Shown here one piece after another: positions 14,901 through 25,860 of a stretch of 64,000 nucleotides of DNA. This DNA is from Lingula anatina (Eukaryota > Brachiopoda > Lingulata > Lingulida > Lingulidae): the NCBI RefSeq assembly GCF_001039355.2, contig NW_019773959.1, forward strand, positions 501,968-565,967. Direction: 5' to 3'. The translations under genes and the position numbers were made by a program. Positions within the stretch are counted from its first letter, which is position 1, and every line of letters starts with the position of its first letter. The notes beneath the pieces are model-generated. The model saw only the letters and a list, made by a program, of their open reading frames with translations, ran no database searches and was not told the origin of the DNA.

Positions 14901-17900
14901 TTTAATTTGAAAAAAGGGTTTTTTATGTTGTTAAAGGTGAAAGTTCATTTAATTACATTGCCTTTTATTCCCCACCCTATTTGCACAACCTTTATGTTAT
15001 ATGTATTTTGTCAGAATTGTCAGTGTTTGTGCTGTTTAAATGTCATACAAATGGTGAGGGAACAAACAAAACATATCGCACATAGCTTGAGAAAGAAACT
15101 TCTTTCTAGATCAGAAACTTCAAAGACACTCTGGACAGATTGTATGAACCACAAACTGATGTTGCTTTATGTCTCAGATTCTGCTTTTACTGCATTTTAA
15201 TAACATTAAGAAAAGAGGTTATGGGAATTTTACATTAACTTTGATACACCAACACCATGGCGTTTGCCTGGATTTGAACAAATGAGTAGAGCCAAGGCCT
15301 TAGAAATCCAGACAAGTTCAGTATTCCTGGCCTGTCTTATCAGAGGTTTTTCCTGTCTATGTAGGTGGTCTTAATGCGATGTCTCTCCAGCAGCTTCTAG
15401 GTGCGGCAGCTCTTGCCAGCGCATCACAAAATAACTCAGGTAAACATGGTGTCCTACCATAGCTTGCTTGGTCCCCAGAGTGGTGCTGTTTAAGTTCTGT
15501 CCTGTCCATTTTTTTCCTTCTTTGTATTTTCATCCAACTTTTTTTTCTCAACTTCAAAGAATAGCTTGCTGTATTTTTTCTAAATTCTTGTTTTCCGTTT
15601 CTTGCTCTATGAACAATTTGCTGCAAGATGAGGTTTGTTCTCACTTTCTGATTTTTTCCAACTTGTCTTTTATCTTCTAGTCTTGCTGTCTTGTTACTCC
15701 CTTCAGTGCATTTGTTTCATTATTTTATCTTTTTTTTCTGTTTTATTTCCAGACCTTTGTTCAGTATTCCGTGGTTGAATTTTTAGAAAGATTATTTGCT
15801 TATTTATTAATTTAATATATTTGTTTTGTTTTAATGTTTGGTCTGACTGTGTTTACTGGCATCATGCATATGGCAACTAGATTATGCTATGCTTCTGCTG
15901 TCGTGGCTTTTTGGCTTAAAGTAATTGGATTTTACAGATTTGAAATTAAAGCATATAATATTGTTAGTTATTCTTAAAGATAGTAGTGGTTGTTCCATAA
16001 TTTAGTTTCCATATCTTACATGATACCAACAAAATATGTAACATGTTTCACCTTAACCTCGTTAGATGCTGTATTGTCATGTTAAGTACTGTGCTGTACT
16101 GTGATATGTGTTTGTGTTTTGTGTAGGCCTAGGAGCTATGGCCTCCAATCTTGCTTCCTCTGCGCAGACTGGCAATCTGATGGCGGCCTCTAGTAATGTT
16201 AACAATATGGCGGGAACTCCCGGGACTTCCAACAACACTGGTAATACAACAGGAGCTATTCCTGCTACAGGTACAACCACCCACTGCATGGCACACCTCC
16301 CACATGCAAACATTTAATAGGGCAATTCAACCAACAGAGGCAGTTAGATTATCCCAAGGTTCAGGACCATTCCGAGGTCTGATTCCGTTCCAGCTGCATC
16401 ATTTTGAAGTCTCCATATGCACATGCTAGTTGGAGCTTGACCTTTAGCAGCGTGTCTGAGTGAAATTCACAGCACCAATCAGAAACTTCTATTTAGTTAT
16501 CAGGATTTCATGGTTTCAGTGTAGGGCGTGTGATGCAGGTAATAGTCCTGCAATTGGTGCAGTTAATTTCAATCGTTGCTGCTGAAGTTCAGATGTGACA
16601 AGTAGGTGTATATGGCAGTTTGAAAATGGAGAAGCTGACTGGTGTCAACTTCGAATCTTGGGCTACAGTGAACCCGACAAAGTGGAAGTAGTGTAGACCA
16701 TTATCATGCTCAAGGTTCCACAATCAACCATAGCATATGTCAATCTAGAACATCTACCACAGTTATGTAAATCTCATACATATATGTATGAACCATATGC
16801 CATAAATGTAGAAATAAGCTCAAGGTCGTATCGCTAGGTCTGAACACTGCTTCCAGGAAGGATATTCATTATATACCTCTGGCCTTTTTGTGAGCTGATA
16901 TGATTCCATTCATATATAGGATGTGTGTGTGCTTATCCCTATACATCTCCACACCCACGTGTCTTCTTATTTTAATCGTTTATATCAAGAGCACAAGTGA
17001 ATTAATTTATTTTATTTTACATACCGTTTTATTTTTTTTTTACATTTAATTTATTTGTTTTGTTTTTTTTTTTGAGTTTTATTTTGCACATTACAAGCTT
17101 ATACTTGTTGAATGGTGTTAATTTTACATGTAGTAGTTGTTTTTTCCCCTTTATTTTTGTTTTGAAATGCATTTTGAAATATCTGCATTCACATTGAACT
17201 TTTTATTCCGTAAGAGGTTGTTATTTAAAGTCTAGCTGACATCCAATAAGTAAGTAGCTGGCTTAACAACTTACAGCTGGTCTTTACAGATGTGTTAAGC
17301 CCTGAAAATACCTACCCCCACTGGACAATAATAAAACCTAATCTACTGTATGTATGCTGCTTGAAATTATCATTTACAGTTACCTTGACCAGGTCTTTAC
17401 TCCGTGCTTCACCCTCTTCACCCTCATAGTGGCAAGAAAACACCATTTTATATTGGTCTCTTTGATATTGACCCAGCCATGGGAACCAGACCCATTCCAG
17501 GAAAGAGCTCTCTACCAGGAGAGTCAAACATTTGTCATTATTTTTTCCAAGTTTGATTTTGAAATATTCTGGATAAATAATATAAATGATTTGTTTAAAC
17601 TATTGAAATTAGATAAATCACTACTATTACTACAATCTTCGGAGGAGTGGTCATAGCAAAAACACTATGTCCAAGTGTTCTGTGTGCCCAAAGTTTGGCA
17701 AATCAATGTTTTAATGACTGTCTCTGTCTGTGCCGTGTCTTGGTTCACTGTGCCTGTCTGATCTCAGTCCCTGTTCATCTTATCCTGTTTGTGTATCTCT
17801 TTTAGTTATAAACTAACATAGCTAAAACAGTGTTTTTTTAAGTTATGCATTGAGTTATTATTATTATTACTTTATTTTATTTTATTTTTTTTTTCATTTG

Positions 17901-20900
17901 GTTTTGATAGTGTGGTATTATAGAAAACACGTCAAACAAAATATTAAAGCAGTTATTTCATTAAAAACTACATGTACAAGACGCACTAAATCCACCTAGC
18001 TGTCAGTCACACTTGCCAAACCATCAAGCTGGGAACAAACTGTCACAGCAACTGGAACACCTGTGTGTTTATAGATTGGTGTCTCTTCCAGGTGATACTT
18101 CAAACTTGTCCAACCTTCAGAATTTGCAGGGTTTAGCGGCACTGGCTGCAGCCTCCAATCCAGGTGAGTTTCTATAGCACCTGATGCATGGACTCCAGGT
18201 GTGATAGTAGAAGGGAAGGGGGGGAATGTTGACTGAATTAATAATTAATGCATTTAGAGCCTGTGATATGCTCTAACATTTAAGTATGTTGATATATATA
18301 TATATGAATTTATAAATATTGGATAAAATTATCATAATGCAAAAAAAAAATAAATAAATAAATAAAAAAAATAAATAACCAGTTTCTTAATATCACAGGT
18401 TGTGAATGTACAGAAAATGTAACTACTTATTGTGTGCTCTGAATGTGTGGACACAGTTAACTTACTAAAAGTGCAAAAAAAAAATCATTTGAGGTTACAA
18501 AGAGAAGGATGTGACCTTAGGTGATATATAGATACCAGATAAATTAACTTTAATGCTCTAGATTAAGTGTATGGTTTTGTACTAATTTCCTTTCTTAATT
18601 TCCTACTACATTAGAATTACATGACTTGTAGTTAGAAGTCTTAATAATCGTTGCTGTATGTTTTTTATAGCTTTTGGCTTAACCATGTTATATATCTGTA
18701 CCCCTGTGTATTGTTGTCTAGTGTTACACAAAACTTACCTAGTAGTTATTTCACTCTGCTGGTCATGCATGTTTGGTTATGACATTTTTATTGCTCGATA
18801 CGTTTAAAATTTACCTGTTATGAAGGTATGTTTCTATAATAAATGTGTACCTCAGATACTTGCAGTACTGATGGCATTCATGGCCCTTTAAGAATCAAGA
18901 ATAACTTACCAGGTGCTAGACTTATAATGGAGTGTTAATATATATTGTAAGTCTAGCATATCTGGTGAGTTATACATATAATTTTGCTGTATGAGATACA
19001 TTTATTTATATATTTATGGTGTAGAAAATGTTTCTAACCAAGAGTTGTTTCTTTACAAAATACAAATAGTTTTATAGGAGGTCCCTCACCCAAATTATTA
19101 ATTAAATTACCTTTCAAAACATTTCATAAAACCACCCACAATGTGGCCCACTTTGGACCATGCCACTTTCAAAGCCTCGTCTTTGAACACCCCCTTTATT
19201 GACATGATATGTGTTGCATGCTGTACTGTGTCTGTTTAGCTTACAATTGTGGGTCCTTGTTGTCTTTTTCTCAGCGCTGAATCTGTCTGCCCTGAGTCAG
19301 CTTGCGGCTGCTGGTGCTAATCAAACAAATAATACTTCATCAGGCATGACGGGAATGAATGGGAATCATGCAGGTAAATCACAGTGCTGGACCAACCGTA
19401 CAACCTACTTTACTTCCCCAGCCAGGTGTATTAGAAAATAACACTCATTACTGGGCCTTTGGCAGGTTCTCAGTAGTGCTTGTCTATCACTGAATTTAAC
19501 AGGCATATTCCTTTATTTATTAATTAATTTTTCTTCTTGTAAAAAAATGAAAGGATTGCAATCCTCTTTTGTATCTCTAAATAAAAAAGCCATTCTTTAA
19601 AACAAAATATTTCTAATCAACCTGGCATTTCAGTATTAACTTATATAGTAACTTATATAGAGGTGGAATCTCCTGTAGAACTGATATCTTAACTGTGTTA
19701 GGCTATTACTTCTTATACTGCTACCATTAAGAATACTATCTTCTACAACTTATTCACACAATGTAGATTTACCCTTCAATTAACTTTATTATTATTATCC
19801 CTGATGAAGGAATCAAACTTTTACAGTATATATCCTAGGTAGTACATGTGTATAGTTGGGTTAATACAACTTATATAGAACTTATCTAAAGACATCAATG
19901 TCATGTCTGTTCACAGTACAGTATGATTGTGTGGCTGAATATTTATCCAAACCCCATAATTTCTATGTACAAACTACCATTATATTATGTATTTATTTGC
20001 CTGTATATGTATTTAAGTTAGTGGTATTTACAGTATATCAATATGTGTGTTTTGTATTGGATGTGTTTCTGTACAATATCTGCAGAAAGCAGCCATCATG
20101 GTACTGTACTCTATGTGACTGCGCATGATGTCGTCTCACTTGGTCATCTTTCAGGCTCAAGTAATGGTCTTCAGTCATCAGGGTGGAATATGGGCACACA
20201 AGAAGGTGAAATTTTGAGGCCAAAGCCATCTTGGTCTGACACTTTATGACATAAACTGACAGGCTGACAAAGGCACATTTGTAGCTGTCCCTTTATGTAC
20301 TTTTACCACACTGCTATACACAGTGATACAACAATCAAGTTGTCCAATACAATCAAGCATGCTATTATCTTCACAACACATACTAATACAATCACACAAT
20401 CACACTGTCACACCTAACACACTGGCATGTAATGGCTGTCACTTTATGCTGTGGCATCTCAATTGTTGTCACACAAGACACATTTACAACCGACTATCAC
20501 ACTTGACACCATTTTAACTCGCATCATCACACCCTCAGCTTTGCCCACGATGTAAACACTTCAAATTCAATCTTCCAGAAACAAACTGTATTTGAAGAAA
20601 TCGGTGGATAACCAAAAGATGAACCAGACACATTTAGTTTCTTTCTCAGACTACAATGGCTATCCAGTGATTTCTCAATAGCTCAAAATTTCACCCAATA
20701 CCCTTTTCTAAGTCTTGCTTTGCTTTGACATAAAACTCTGCTTATCAATTATTTTTAAAAAGTGGGATGCAAATCCCTTTTCTCTAAAAGTTTGTATGTA
20801 TAGTTCATGTCATATGAGTGAATAATTTCTGAGCTGATGTTTTATACATTGTTTATACACATTGTACAGATTATTTAACAGCTCATAAGTTATTCATTTG

Positions 20901-23900
20901 AAATGAAAGCTTATTTCTAACCTTTTTACTTTTTTTAATGTGTTTGTTTCTTATTTCTGTTTCTTTATTCTTTAGTTATTTGTTTGTAGCATGTTTTTTT
21001 ACTGCTCACTGTTTTTAGTTTAGCGTGGCACCTTGTGTAGATACAGCTGTACACCATTTTTGTTATGATTTCTGTCTGCATTTCTTCCTTGCTGTTTTTA
21101 TCATGATTTCTGCATTTTTTAACATCATTACTTATTTATTGCATTTATAATTTGTAATTGAATATCCGACTTGACACAACCCATGTTTTTGTTCTCCTAA
21201 GCTGCTTTAATGGCACAGTTGAACAGACCAGTAGGTGGGTGAGACTTGAACTGTAATAAGATTATAATGCATGACTACAATCCAGTGTATCTGTATACAT
21301 TATCATTTGTGTGCATTCTTATTATTTGTCTGTTTCTGCTTCTCATTATAGGTTTATCTTGCTTTATTTTTGATATGGATATGGGTTGGTTAAACAAAGA
21401 ATCTGAATTGATCAAAATGAAAAAATATAGTAAAGTTTTATATCACAAGCTTATTTGCTTGACCTGAGCACATGATAATGCACTTCTTTGTCTATTGGAC
21501 AATTAGTTAGTCTACATTTACAACAAACTGTTGTCTTTAGATTCTTTGCAGTAGCCACGATGTCCTGAAGTAAAACAATCCCAAGTCTACCACTGTGTTA
21601 TTAAATTGGTTCATGTTATTATGTTTCAGCTGGGAGTGGCTCCATAGGTGTCAGCAGTAACCCCAACACCACTCTCACTGGGATGCCTACCATGACAACA
21701 GGCAACAGTTTCAGCAGCATGCAGTCTGCGCTCAACTCCACTGCCAACTCCGCTGCTGCTGCTGCCACCAACATGAACGGTTATGGCAACAGCACTGCCG
21801 CCATGACAGCCAGCCAGCCTGGTGGCATGGACGCCCTGTCCCAGGCATATTCAGGGATCCAGCAGTATGCAGGTTTGTCGGGTTTACTCAATCAAGGTAA
21901 AGATCCCATTTTGATATCTCATCATCTTGGCGTGTGTCGCCACACGTGTGATGTCCACCTGGTTGTAGTAGTCCTGCTTTGTTGTTTTTGTATTCAGTGA
22001 TGGTGCTGGTTCTCCTCAAAAGAGGGAGCCACCTCATTATCCTCACAAGAGAGGCCCACCTGTTGGTGGTGTGATACCTGTGGATAGAGCTGGTTTTCCT
22101 CAAAAATTGGGAGCCACTTGTCCAAAATGGCTGGTTGTTGGTACCAGGGGGAGCCACCTATCAATGGTGTTAGTTCTCCTCACTAGAGGGAGCCACCACC
22201 ATCAGTACTACTTACTACTCTTGTCTTGACAAATTGAAGCTAGAGCAAATTTTTTGTTTTTGTATTTTTGAGTTTGTGTTGTAGACTCACACAATTACTT
22301 AACTTTGCAGTGCTGCTTTGAACAAAGTAATAAGGCCAGATATTTTGTTTTTTCACATGAATGATGTTATATTATGCTGAAAAAAAGTACAGTTAAATTC
22401 ACTGTTTTATCTCACAAATTTAGACATTTTTTAATCAAAAACGAAAATCAAATAAAATGGCAGCTGTGGAGGCTGTCTCACCAAATTTTACCAGTTCTTA
22501 GTTTCACAGCACCTTGGCTGCCAGATTGAAGCTTGTAGTAGTTCCAGCACTGCTTGCCAAACCAAGATTACAAGACAAACTGAGCCATGATATAACTGAT
22601 CACCAACTCCCCAATGCCCCCCATATTTGTGGTGTGAGGTTTAAATAGATGGCAACATGGAATAGATTCTGGGAAACAAATACTTCTCGTCCTTCCCCCC
22701 TCCCCCCCAACCTGGTCCTGTTTTGCCAGCCCCTGTATATTCCCCCATTGCCCCAGTATACCCAAGATGATGTGTGTCAATATGTTGATCAGGGGTGTAG
22801 GTCTGGGAGAGGGTAGTTGCCTGTGGGGAGGTGGTGGTGGTGGTGGGCTGTAGAGTGACCAGATACTGACCCTTTTGCATGTTTTATATTTAAAATATAC
22901 AGCACCTCATTCTAACAACCTGCACTGAATGCTGCACTTGGTCAAGATGGATCAGACTAAATTGAACACATTAGAAATAAGATTGCCAAAATCTAAAATA
23001 TTTGTCAGTAAACAAGGTGAGACAAGTGGGACTTTTACCTTAATGGATGGTTTATTATTTTGGACAAACTCCCCACTTGAATTCAGAATGTGTTAACAGT
23101 CTGTATAGCAAAACAACTGATTGCAGCATACTGCACTATAGACATAAAGCCTTTTGGTGCTTTTAATTACCAGTTTCTATTACTAGTCAATAATAAAAGT
23201 GATGGGTTTTTTGCCCTTTAGTTAAGTGTAAACAGTATGCAGGTTATTACATGAGGTGCCTCAGTGTTAAATGTCTTTGGACGTCAGCAGGTTGCTTCCA
23301 GACACGTGCTGGCATTTTCTTGGATGTTGCACTGAAAGATCAGTTTTATTGTTATTATTATTTTATGGCTACTGCACTTTGTAATTGCACCTTAGATCAA
23401 AGATAGTCCCACAAGCTAAAGATTGGATTTTGAGTGCTTTTTCTAAGCATTTTTCCGGCTCCCTTTGAAGATGAGCATCAGCTCTTTGCTTTGCGAGTGT
23501 CTACACCTTCACCTTTTTGGGACTTTGCCTATATATAGTTGACCTTGATGTGTATGAAGGTCATTGTGCAATACGTATCTCATACCTGTATGCACATTGC
23601 CATACCTGCCTATCAAAAGATGCATCCCTCCCATATTTTGCTTGTTGGATTGATCTTTGATGTTTGGCTACCTTAATTATGAATTCCTGCTTTAAGCTGT
23701 TTTGTAGACAGTGGGCAAAGAAAAAAAAACAGAAAATAGTGACAGATGTATTCTTAGAAGATTCATATTTATGTTGTGTCCTTGTCCTGGAATGTTTCAA
23801 AATAGTGCAATGTTTTCAATACAGCATCCACATGCATTTTAGTTTACAAAAGTATGTTAATTATTCATTTTAGTTCTGGTCTATGGGGAATTCTTCTGTT

Positions 23901-24949
23901 TGCTTGCAGTCAATATTCTTAATATATAATATCTAAGGTAGCGATGAATGTTTTCTCCATGTTCTCTACTTTTCAGCTGCTTGGGGTGAAATTTTTGATT
24001 TCTTTTTTAATATATTTTCATCTCACATGTCAAGAAAACATTGAATTATGCTGCCCTTTGTACAATTGAAGACTCCTTTCATATATGTCTATTGTCCTTT
24101 TTCACCCTTCATTTTAACCTGTTATCCGAATACTGTGCCTCTTTGTAGTCTGTTTGAGCCATGTTTGAGTGTCTCTATTTCAGCCACGTTTCCGAATGCC
24201 TTCAACACACAAGCTGCTTCAGCAATGCTTCAAGCAGCCATGAACACGCCAGCGGGGAAACAGACAGAAGGTAAACAGACCAACGGTATAGAAAAACTTT
24301 TTATCACAATGCATACAAAATACTAGACATTTGCATCATGTAAATCAATTGCCCTATATTGTCGTAGTTATTCCTGTATCACCTTTTCATAGAATGATAT
24401 TTTTTAATGATTTGGAATTGCATTAGCAGTATTGAAACCATCTGCTAATGGTGTTTAAGATGTGATACTGAAAATAAGATTGTGTTAGATGTGACACTGT
24501 TTGAGATATTCAATTGTTCCTCATTCCAGGACCTGAGGGTGCCAATTTGTTCATATACCATTTGCCACAGGAGTTCACTGACCATGATCTGATGCAGACA
24601 TTCATGCCATTTGGAAGTGTGGTCTCTGCCAAAGTCTTCATTGACAAACATACAAATCTTAGTAAATGTTTTGGTGAGTTATTAGTTTTTGTAGCAGTTT
24701 TTACGTAATTCACTTTTACATATTTTCTGGTTCATATTAAAGTAGGAAATTGTTAATGAATGCCAAATTCTAGATTTTTGGTTTTAGTTGCAAATGTATT
24801 TGTATAAATTGTAATTTGCAGGTTTTGTCAGTTTTGACAACCCTGTCTCAGCTCAAGCAGCCATAACAGCTATGAATGGGTTTCAAATTGGAATGAAACG
24901 GCTCAAAGTGCAGTTAAAACGTCCCAAGAATGACAGTAAACCTTACTAA
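1030..24949 (+). CDS. CELF: CELF/Bruno-like RNA-binding protein gene (15 coding exons)
   Basis: CELF proteins bind UG/GU-rich RNA and control alternative splicing in the nucleus and translation and mRNA decay in the cytoplasm. Fifteen exons (listed separately) join in frame, mostly in phase 1, to about 575 residues plus stop. RRM1 (about residues 14-97) has RNP2 KMFVGQ and RNP1 KGCCFVTF. RRM2 (about 101-181) has RNP2 KLFIGM and RNP1 RGCAFITF. A roughly 300-residue low-complexity linker follows, then RRM3 (about 490-568) with RNP2 NLFIYH and RNP1 KCFGFVSF, and a C-terminus ending KNDSKPY, the CELF1/2 signature. Exon sizes 83, 49, 80 and 144 nt match, from memory, the vertebrate CELF exon plan. 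A strong 3' splice site lies five bases before the ATG at 1030, so a longer N-terminal isoform may begin upstream of the window. CELF1/2 subtype versus Bruno cannot be separated by eye. Confidence 0.95.
1777..1859 (+). CDS. CELF: CELF exon 2: RRM1 RNP1 and helix
   Basis: This 83-nt exon lies between TTTTCCAG and GTAAGT. It encodes [20 protein letters not shown] and onward to MPG, the RNP1 strand and second helix of RRM1. Entry is in phase 1 and exit in phase 0. Confidence 0.95.
2414..2462. repeat. (CA)n microsatellite
   Basis: CA dinucleotide run, interrupted by CATG and CACG, in the CELF intron between exons 2 and 3. That intron (1860-5400) otherwise shows no coding signal. Confidence 0.95.
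5401..5449 (+). CDS. CELF: CELF exon 3: RRM1-RRM2 junction
   Basis: This 49-nt exon lies between TTATTTTAG and GTAAGC and encodes [16 protein letters not shown] plus one base. That is the invariant end of RRM1 in CELF proteins, and the 49-nt size is characteristic. Confidence 0.95.
5450..10762 (+). other. CELF: Large CELF intron (exon 3 to exon 4)
   Basis: About 5.3 kb of AT-rich intron. It contains a G run at 5544-5558, a G12 then T21 run at 6113-6146, a TTTA/TTA repeat near 8.65 kb and one ambiguous base (9466). I found no additional in-phase exon. Confidence 0.7.
8625..8709. repeat. (TTTA)n-(TTA)n compound microsatellite
   Basis: About nine TTTA units pass directly into about 16 TTA/ATT units, inside the CELF intron between exons 3 and 4. 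Confidence 0.95.
10763..10894 (+). CDS. CELF: CELF exon 4: first half of RRM2
   Basis: This 132-nt exon lies between TTTTTTTCAG and GTAGGG. It encodes [20 protein letters not shown] and continues through [20 protein letters not shown]. The donor is followed at once by UG-rich 19-bp repeats. Confidence 0.95.
10907..11026 (+). repeat. UG-rich 19-bp tandem repeat plus (TG)12 beside CELF exon 4
   Basis: Starting 12 nt after the exon 4 donor, about five copies of a 19-bp unit (consensus CAGTGTGTTAGGTGTGATG) run to about 11000, then a (TG)12 tract at 11003-11026. On the sense strand this is dense in UGUGU, the kind of RNA that CELF proteins bind. Confidence 0.9.
11941..11979 (+). repeat. (GT)n microsatellite in CELF intron 4
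   Basis: About 20 uninterrupted GT units lie 237 nt upstream of exon 5, in the same intron as the 19-bp UG-rich repeats. The remaining introns to exon 6 (12297-14184) carry only an (AT)n run at about 13674-13690. Confidence 0.95.
12217..12296 (+). CDS. CELF: CELF exon 5: RRM2 RNP1
   Basis: This 80-nt exon lies between TATTTTCAG and GTACAG. It encodes [20 protein letters not shown] and HHSQTME, the second half of RRM2. Confidence 0.95.
14185..14328 (+). CDS. CELF: CELF exon 6: end of RRM2 and start of linker
   Basis: This 144-nt phase-0 exon lies between TTCTTCCAG and GTACAA. It encodes [20 protein letters not shown] and then a Leu/Asn/Ser-rich stretch ending LGPQYLS. Confidence 0.93.
14728..14788 (+). 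CDS. CELF: CELF exon 7: linker
   Basis: This 61-nt exon lies between CTTTTCAG and GTGGGT. It encodes [19 protein letters not shown] plus one base. The LLQ start matches the usual CELF linker following PQYL. From here to RRM3 all exons are phase 1 at both ends. Confidence 0.9.
15365..15439 (+). CDS. CELF: CELF exon 8: linker
   Basis: This 75-nt phase-1 exon lies between CTATGTAG and GTAAAC and encodes [20 protein letters not shown] then SQNNS. Its length is a multiple of three, so it could be skipped without a frameshift. Confidence 0.88.
16127..16270 (+). CDS. CELF: CELF exon 9: linker
   Basis: This 144-nt phase-1 exon lies between TTTGTGTAG and GTACAA. It encodes [20 protein letters not shown] and a Ser/Asn/Thr/Gly-rich run ending AIPAT. 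It is markedly GC-richer than the flanking introns. Confidence 0.88.
18092..18163 (+). CDS. CELF: CELF exon 10: linker
   Basis: This 72-nt phase-1 exon lies between TCTCTTCCAG and GTGAGT and encodes [20 protein letters not shown] then ASNP. The TLQGLA-like string resembles CELF linkers. Confidence 0.9.
18901..18973 (+). ncRNA. miRNA-precursor-like hairpin in CELF intron
   Basis: Arms 18901-18926 (beginning ATAACTTACCAGG) and 18946-18973 (ending CTGGTGAGTTAT) pair over about 26 bp, with G-U wobbles and one 2-nt bulge, around a loop of about 19 nt. A hairpin of this size, in sense orientation inside an intron, resembles a pre-miRNA. A decayed small inverted-repeat transposon is the alternative. 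I do not recognise the arm sequences as a known miRNA. Confidence 0.35.
19275..19373 (+). CDS. CELF: CELF exon 11: linker
   Basis: This 99-nt phase-1 exon lies between TTTTTCTCAG and GTAAAT. It encodes [20 protein letters not shown] and [13 protein letters not shown]. Confidence 0.88.
20086..20205 (+). CDS. CELF: Candidate CELF cassette exon with two acceptors
   Basis: Donor GAAG|GTGAAA at 20206 pairs with either of two in-phase acceptors: TTTCAG ending at 20154 (51-nt exon, [16 protein letters not shown]) or CTGCAG ending at 20085 (120-nt exon). Both versions are phase 1-1 and open, so inclusion would add 17 or 40 residues to the linker. Not confirmed. The composition of the 51-nt form suits the linker better. 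Confidence 0.4.
21202..21234 (+). CDS. CELF: Candidate CELF microexon (33 nt)
   Basis: A pyrimidine-rich acceptor (TTTTTGTTCTCCTAAG) is followed by 33 nt encoding [11 protein letters not shown] in the correct phase 1-1, then GTGGGT. It is an in-frame candidate alternative exon only. Confidence 0.35.
21630..21896 (+). CDS. CELF: CELF exon 12: long linker exon
   Basis: This 267-nt phase-1 exon lies between ATGTTTCAG and GTAAAG. It encodes a Ser/Thr/Asn/Met-rich stretch with a five-Ala run and then [19 protein letters not shown]. The AYSGIQQYA motif is diagnostic of CELF1/2 linkers. An internal GCAG|GTTTGT could act as an earlier donor but changes phase. Confidence 0.93.
22000..22205. repeat. 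Degenerate ~80-bp tandem repeat in CELF intron
   Basis: GGTTCTCCTCAAAAGAGGGA-like blocks followed by GCCACC recur near 22009, 22091 and 22170, about 80 bp apart, just downstream of exon 12. The rest of this intron (to 24183) shows nothing I can name apart from G/T-rich patches. Confidence 0.6.
24184..24270 (+). CDS. CELF: CELF exon 13: last linker exon with tandem donor
   Basis: This 87-nt phase-1 exon follows CTATTTCAG and encodes [20 protein letters not shown] and onward to QTE. Donor GAAG|GTAAAC ends it at 24270. A second in-phase donor, AACG|GTATAG, would extend it to 24285 and add five residues (GKQTN). Confidence 0.88.
24530..24673 (+). CDS. CELF: CELF exon 14: first part of RRM3
   Basis: This 144-nt phase-1 exon lies between CATTCCAG and GTGAGT. 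It encodes [20 protein letters not shown] through [15 protein letters not shown]. It is almost the canonical CELF RRM3 sequence, and 144 nt is the typical size. Confidence 0.97.
24822..24949 (+). CDS. CELF: CELF exon 15: end of RRM3 and stop
   Basis: Acceptor TTTGCAG is followed by [40 protein letters not shown] and PY, then TAA at 24947-24949. RNP1 is formed across the junction with exon 14. Confidence 0.97.
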
Positions 24950-25554
24950 ATTGGAATTAACAGAGGTATTTTTCTACAGAGGTAGGTTGTGTGACACAGT
25001 CGTCGAATCCTACCCAGTATTGTAATGGTGTCACACAGTTGTCAACCCCCATTGTCATTAATACTGATGTGACTTAAACAGAATAGAAAAAAAATTATAT
25101 GATACTGGTGCTTAGTCACAGTATCAGTGTGAAATGATGTCAGATAACTTGGACTTCATTAACATGATCTCTATATTGTTCAGTTATAAGAGTTGCAATG
25201 GATCATCTACCTCTCCAGAAATTTCAAGCTCAAAAATGCTCAAATAAAACTTGGGTGCTGTAGATGTCCTCTTTCATTGTTAAAAATGACAAGGATAGTG
25301 GCAATATCCACACTGCTGGCCAGAGGTCACTGACACTAACTCTTACTCAGAAAGAAACTGATACAGGCACCACTACTAACATCATATCCCTATATTCACC
25401 TCCAACACTGTAACATTGACAACATATACCATCACTACCTACACCACACCTCTCTCTCACTGTTAACACCATACCTATGCCTAAACACTGAGACTATACA
25501 TATACAACTACTGTACTGAAATCTTATAATTGCCCTCATGCATATATCTAAGCA

Positions 25555-25860
25555 TTGACAACGTATATATTACCATACATATATCATACAGCTGACACCA
25601 TACTTATTCCATCACCATACATATATTATACCACGTACACCATACTTATACCATCACCATACATATACCATACCACTGACACCATATTTGTACCACCGCA
25701 ATGCATAAACCATACCATTGACACCACATCTATACTATCACCATGCATATACCATACCAATTGACACCATCCCTATATCATCACCATGCTTATACCTTTC
25801 CACTGACACCATACCTATAATATCTTAAACCATATCCATACCATCGATACCAATGACATA
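25555..25860. repeat. 42-bp minisatellite
   Basis: About seven imperfect copies of a unit resembling GACACCATACTTATACCATC followed by ACCATACATATACCATACCA. It lies in the CELF 3' UTR or its intron. As 42 is divisible by three, it gives a spurious open frame with a 14-residue period. Confidence 0.8.

Noticed and set aside
14799-15200. 133-codon frame in a CELF intron
   Set aside because: It starts just after the exon 7 donor, has no similarity to the CELF linker, and is flanked by correctly phased exons 7 and 8.
15357-15644. 95-codon - strand frame
   Set aside because: It is antisense to CELF exon 8 and its intron, a shadow of the GC-richer exon.
25555-25764. 69-codon Thr/Tyr/Ile/Pro-rich frame
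   Set aside because: It arises from the 42-bp minisatellite, whose length is a multiple of three; it lies in the CELF 3' region.
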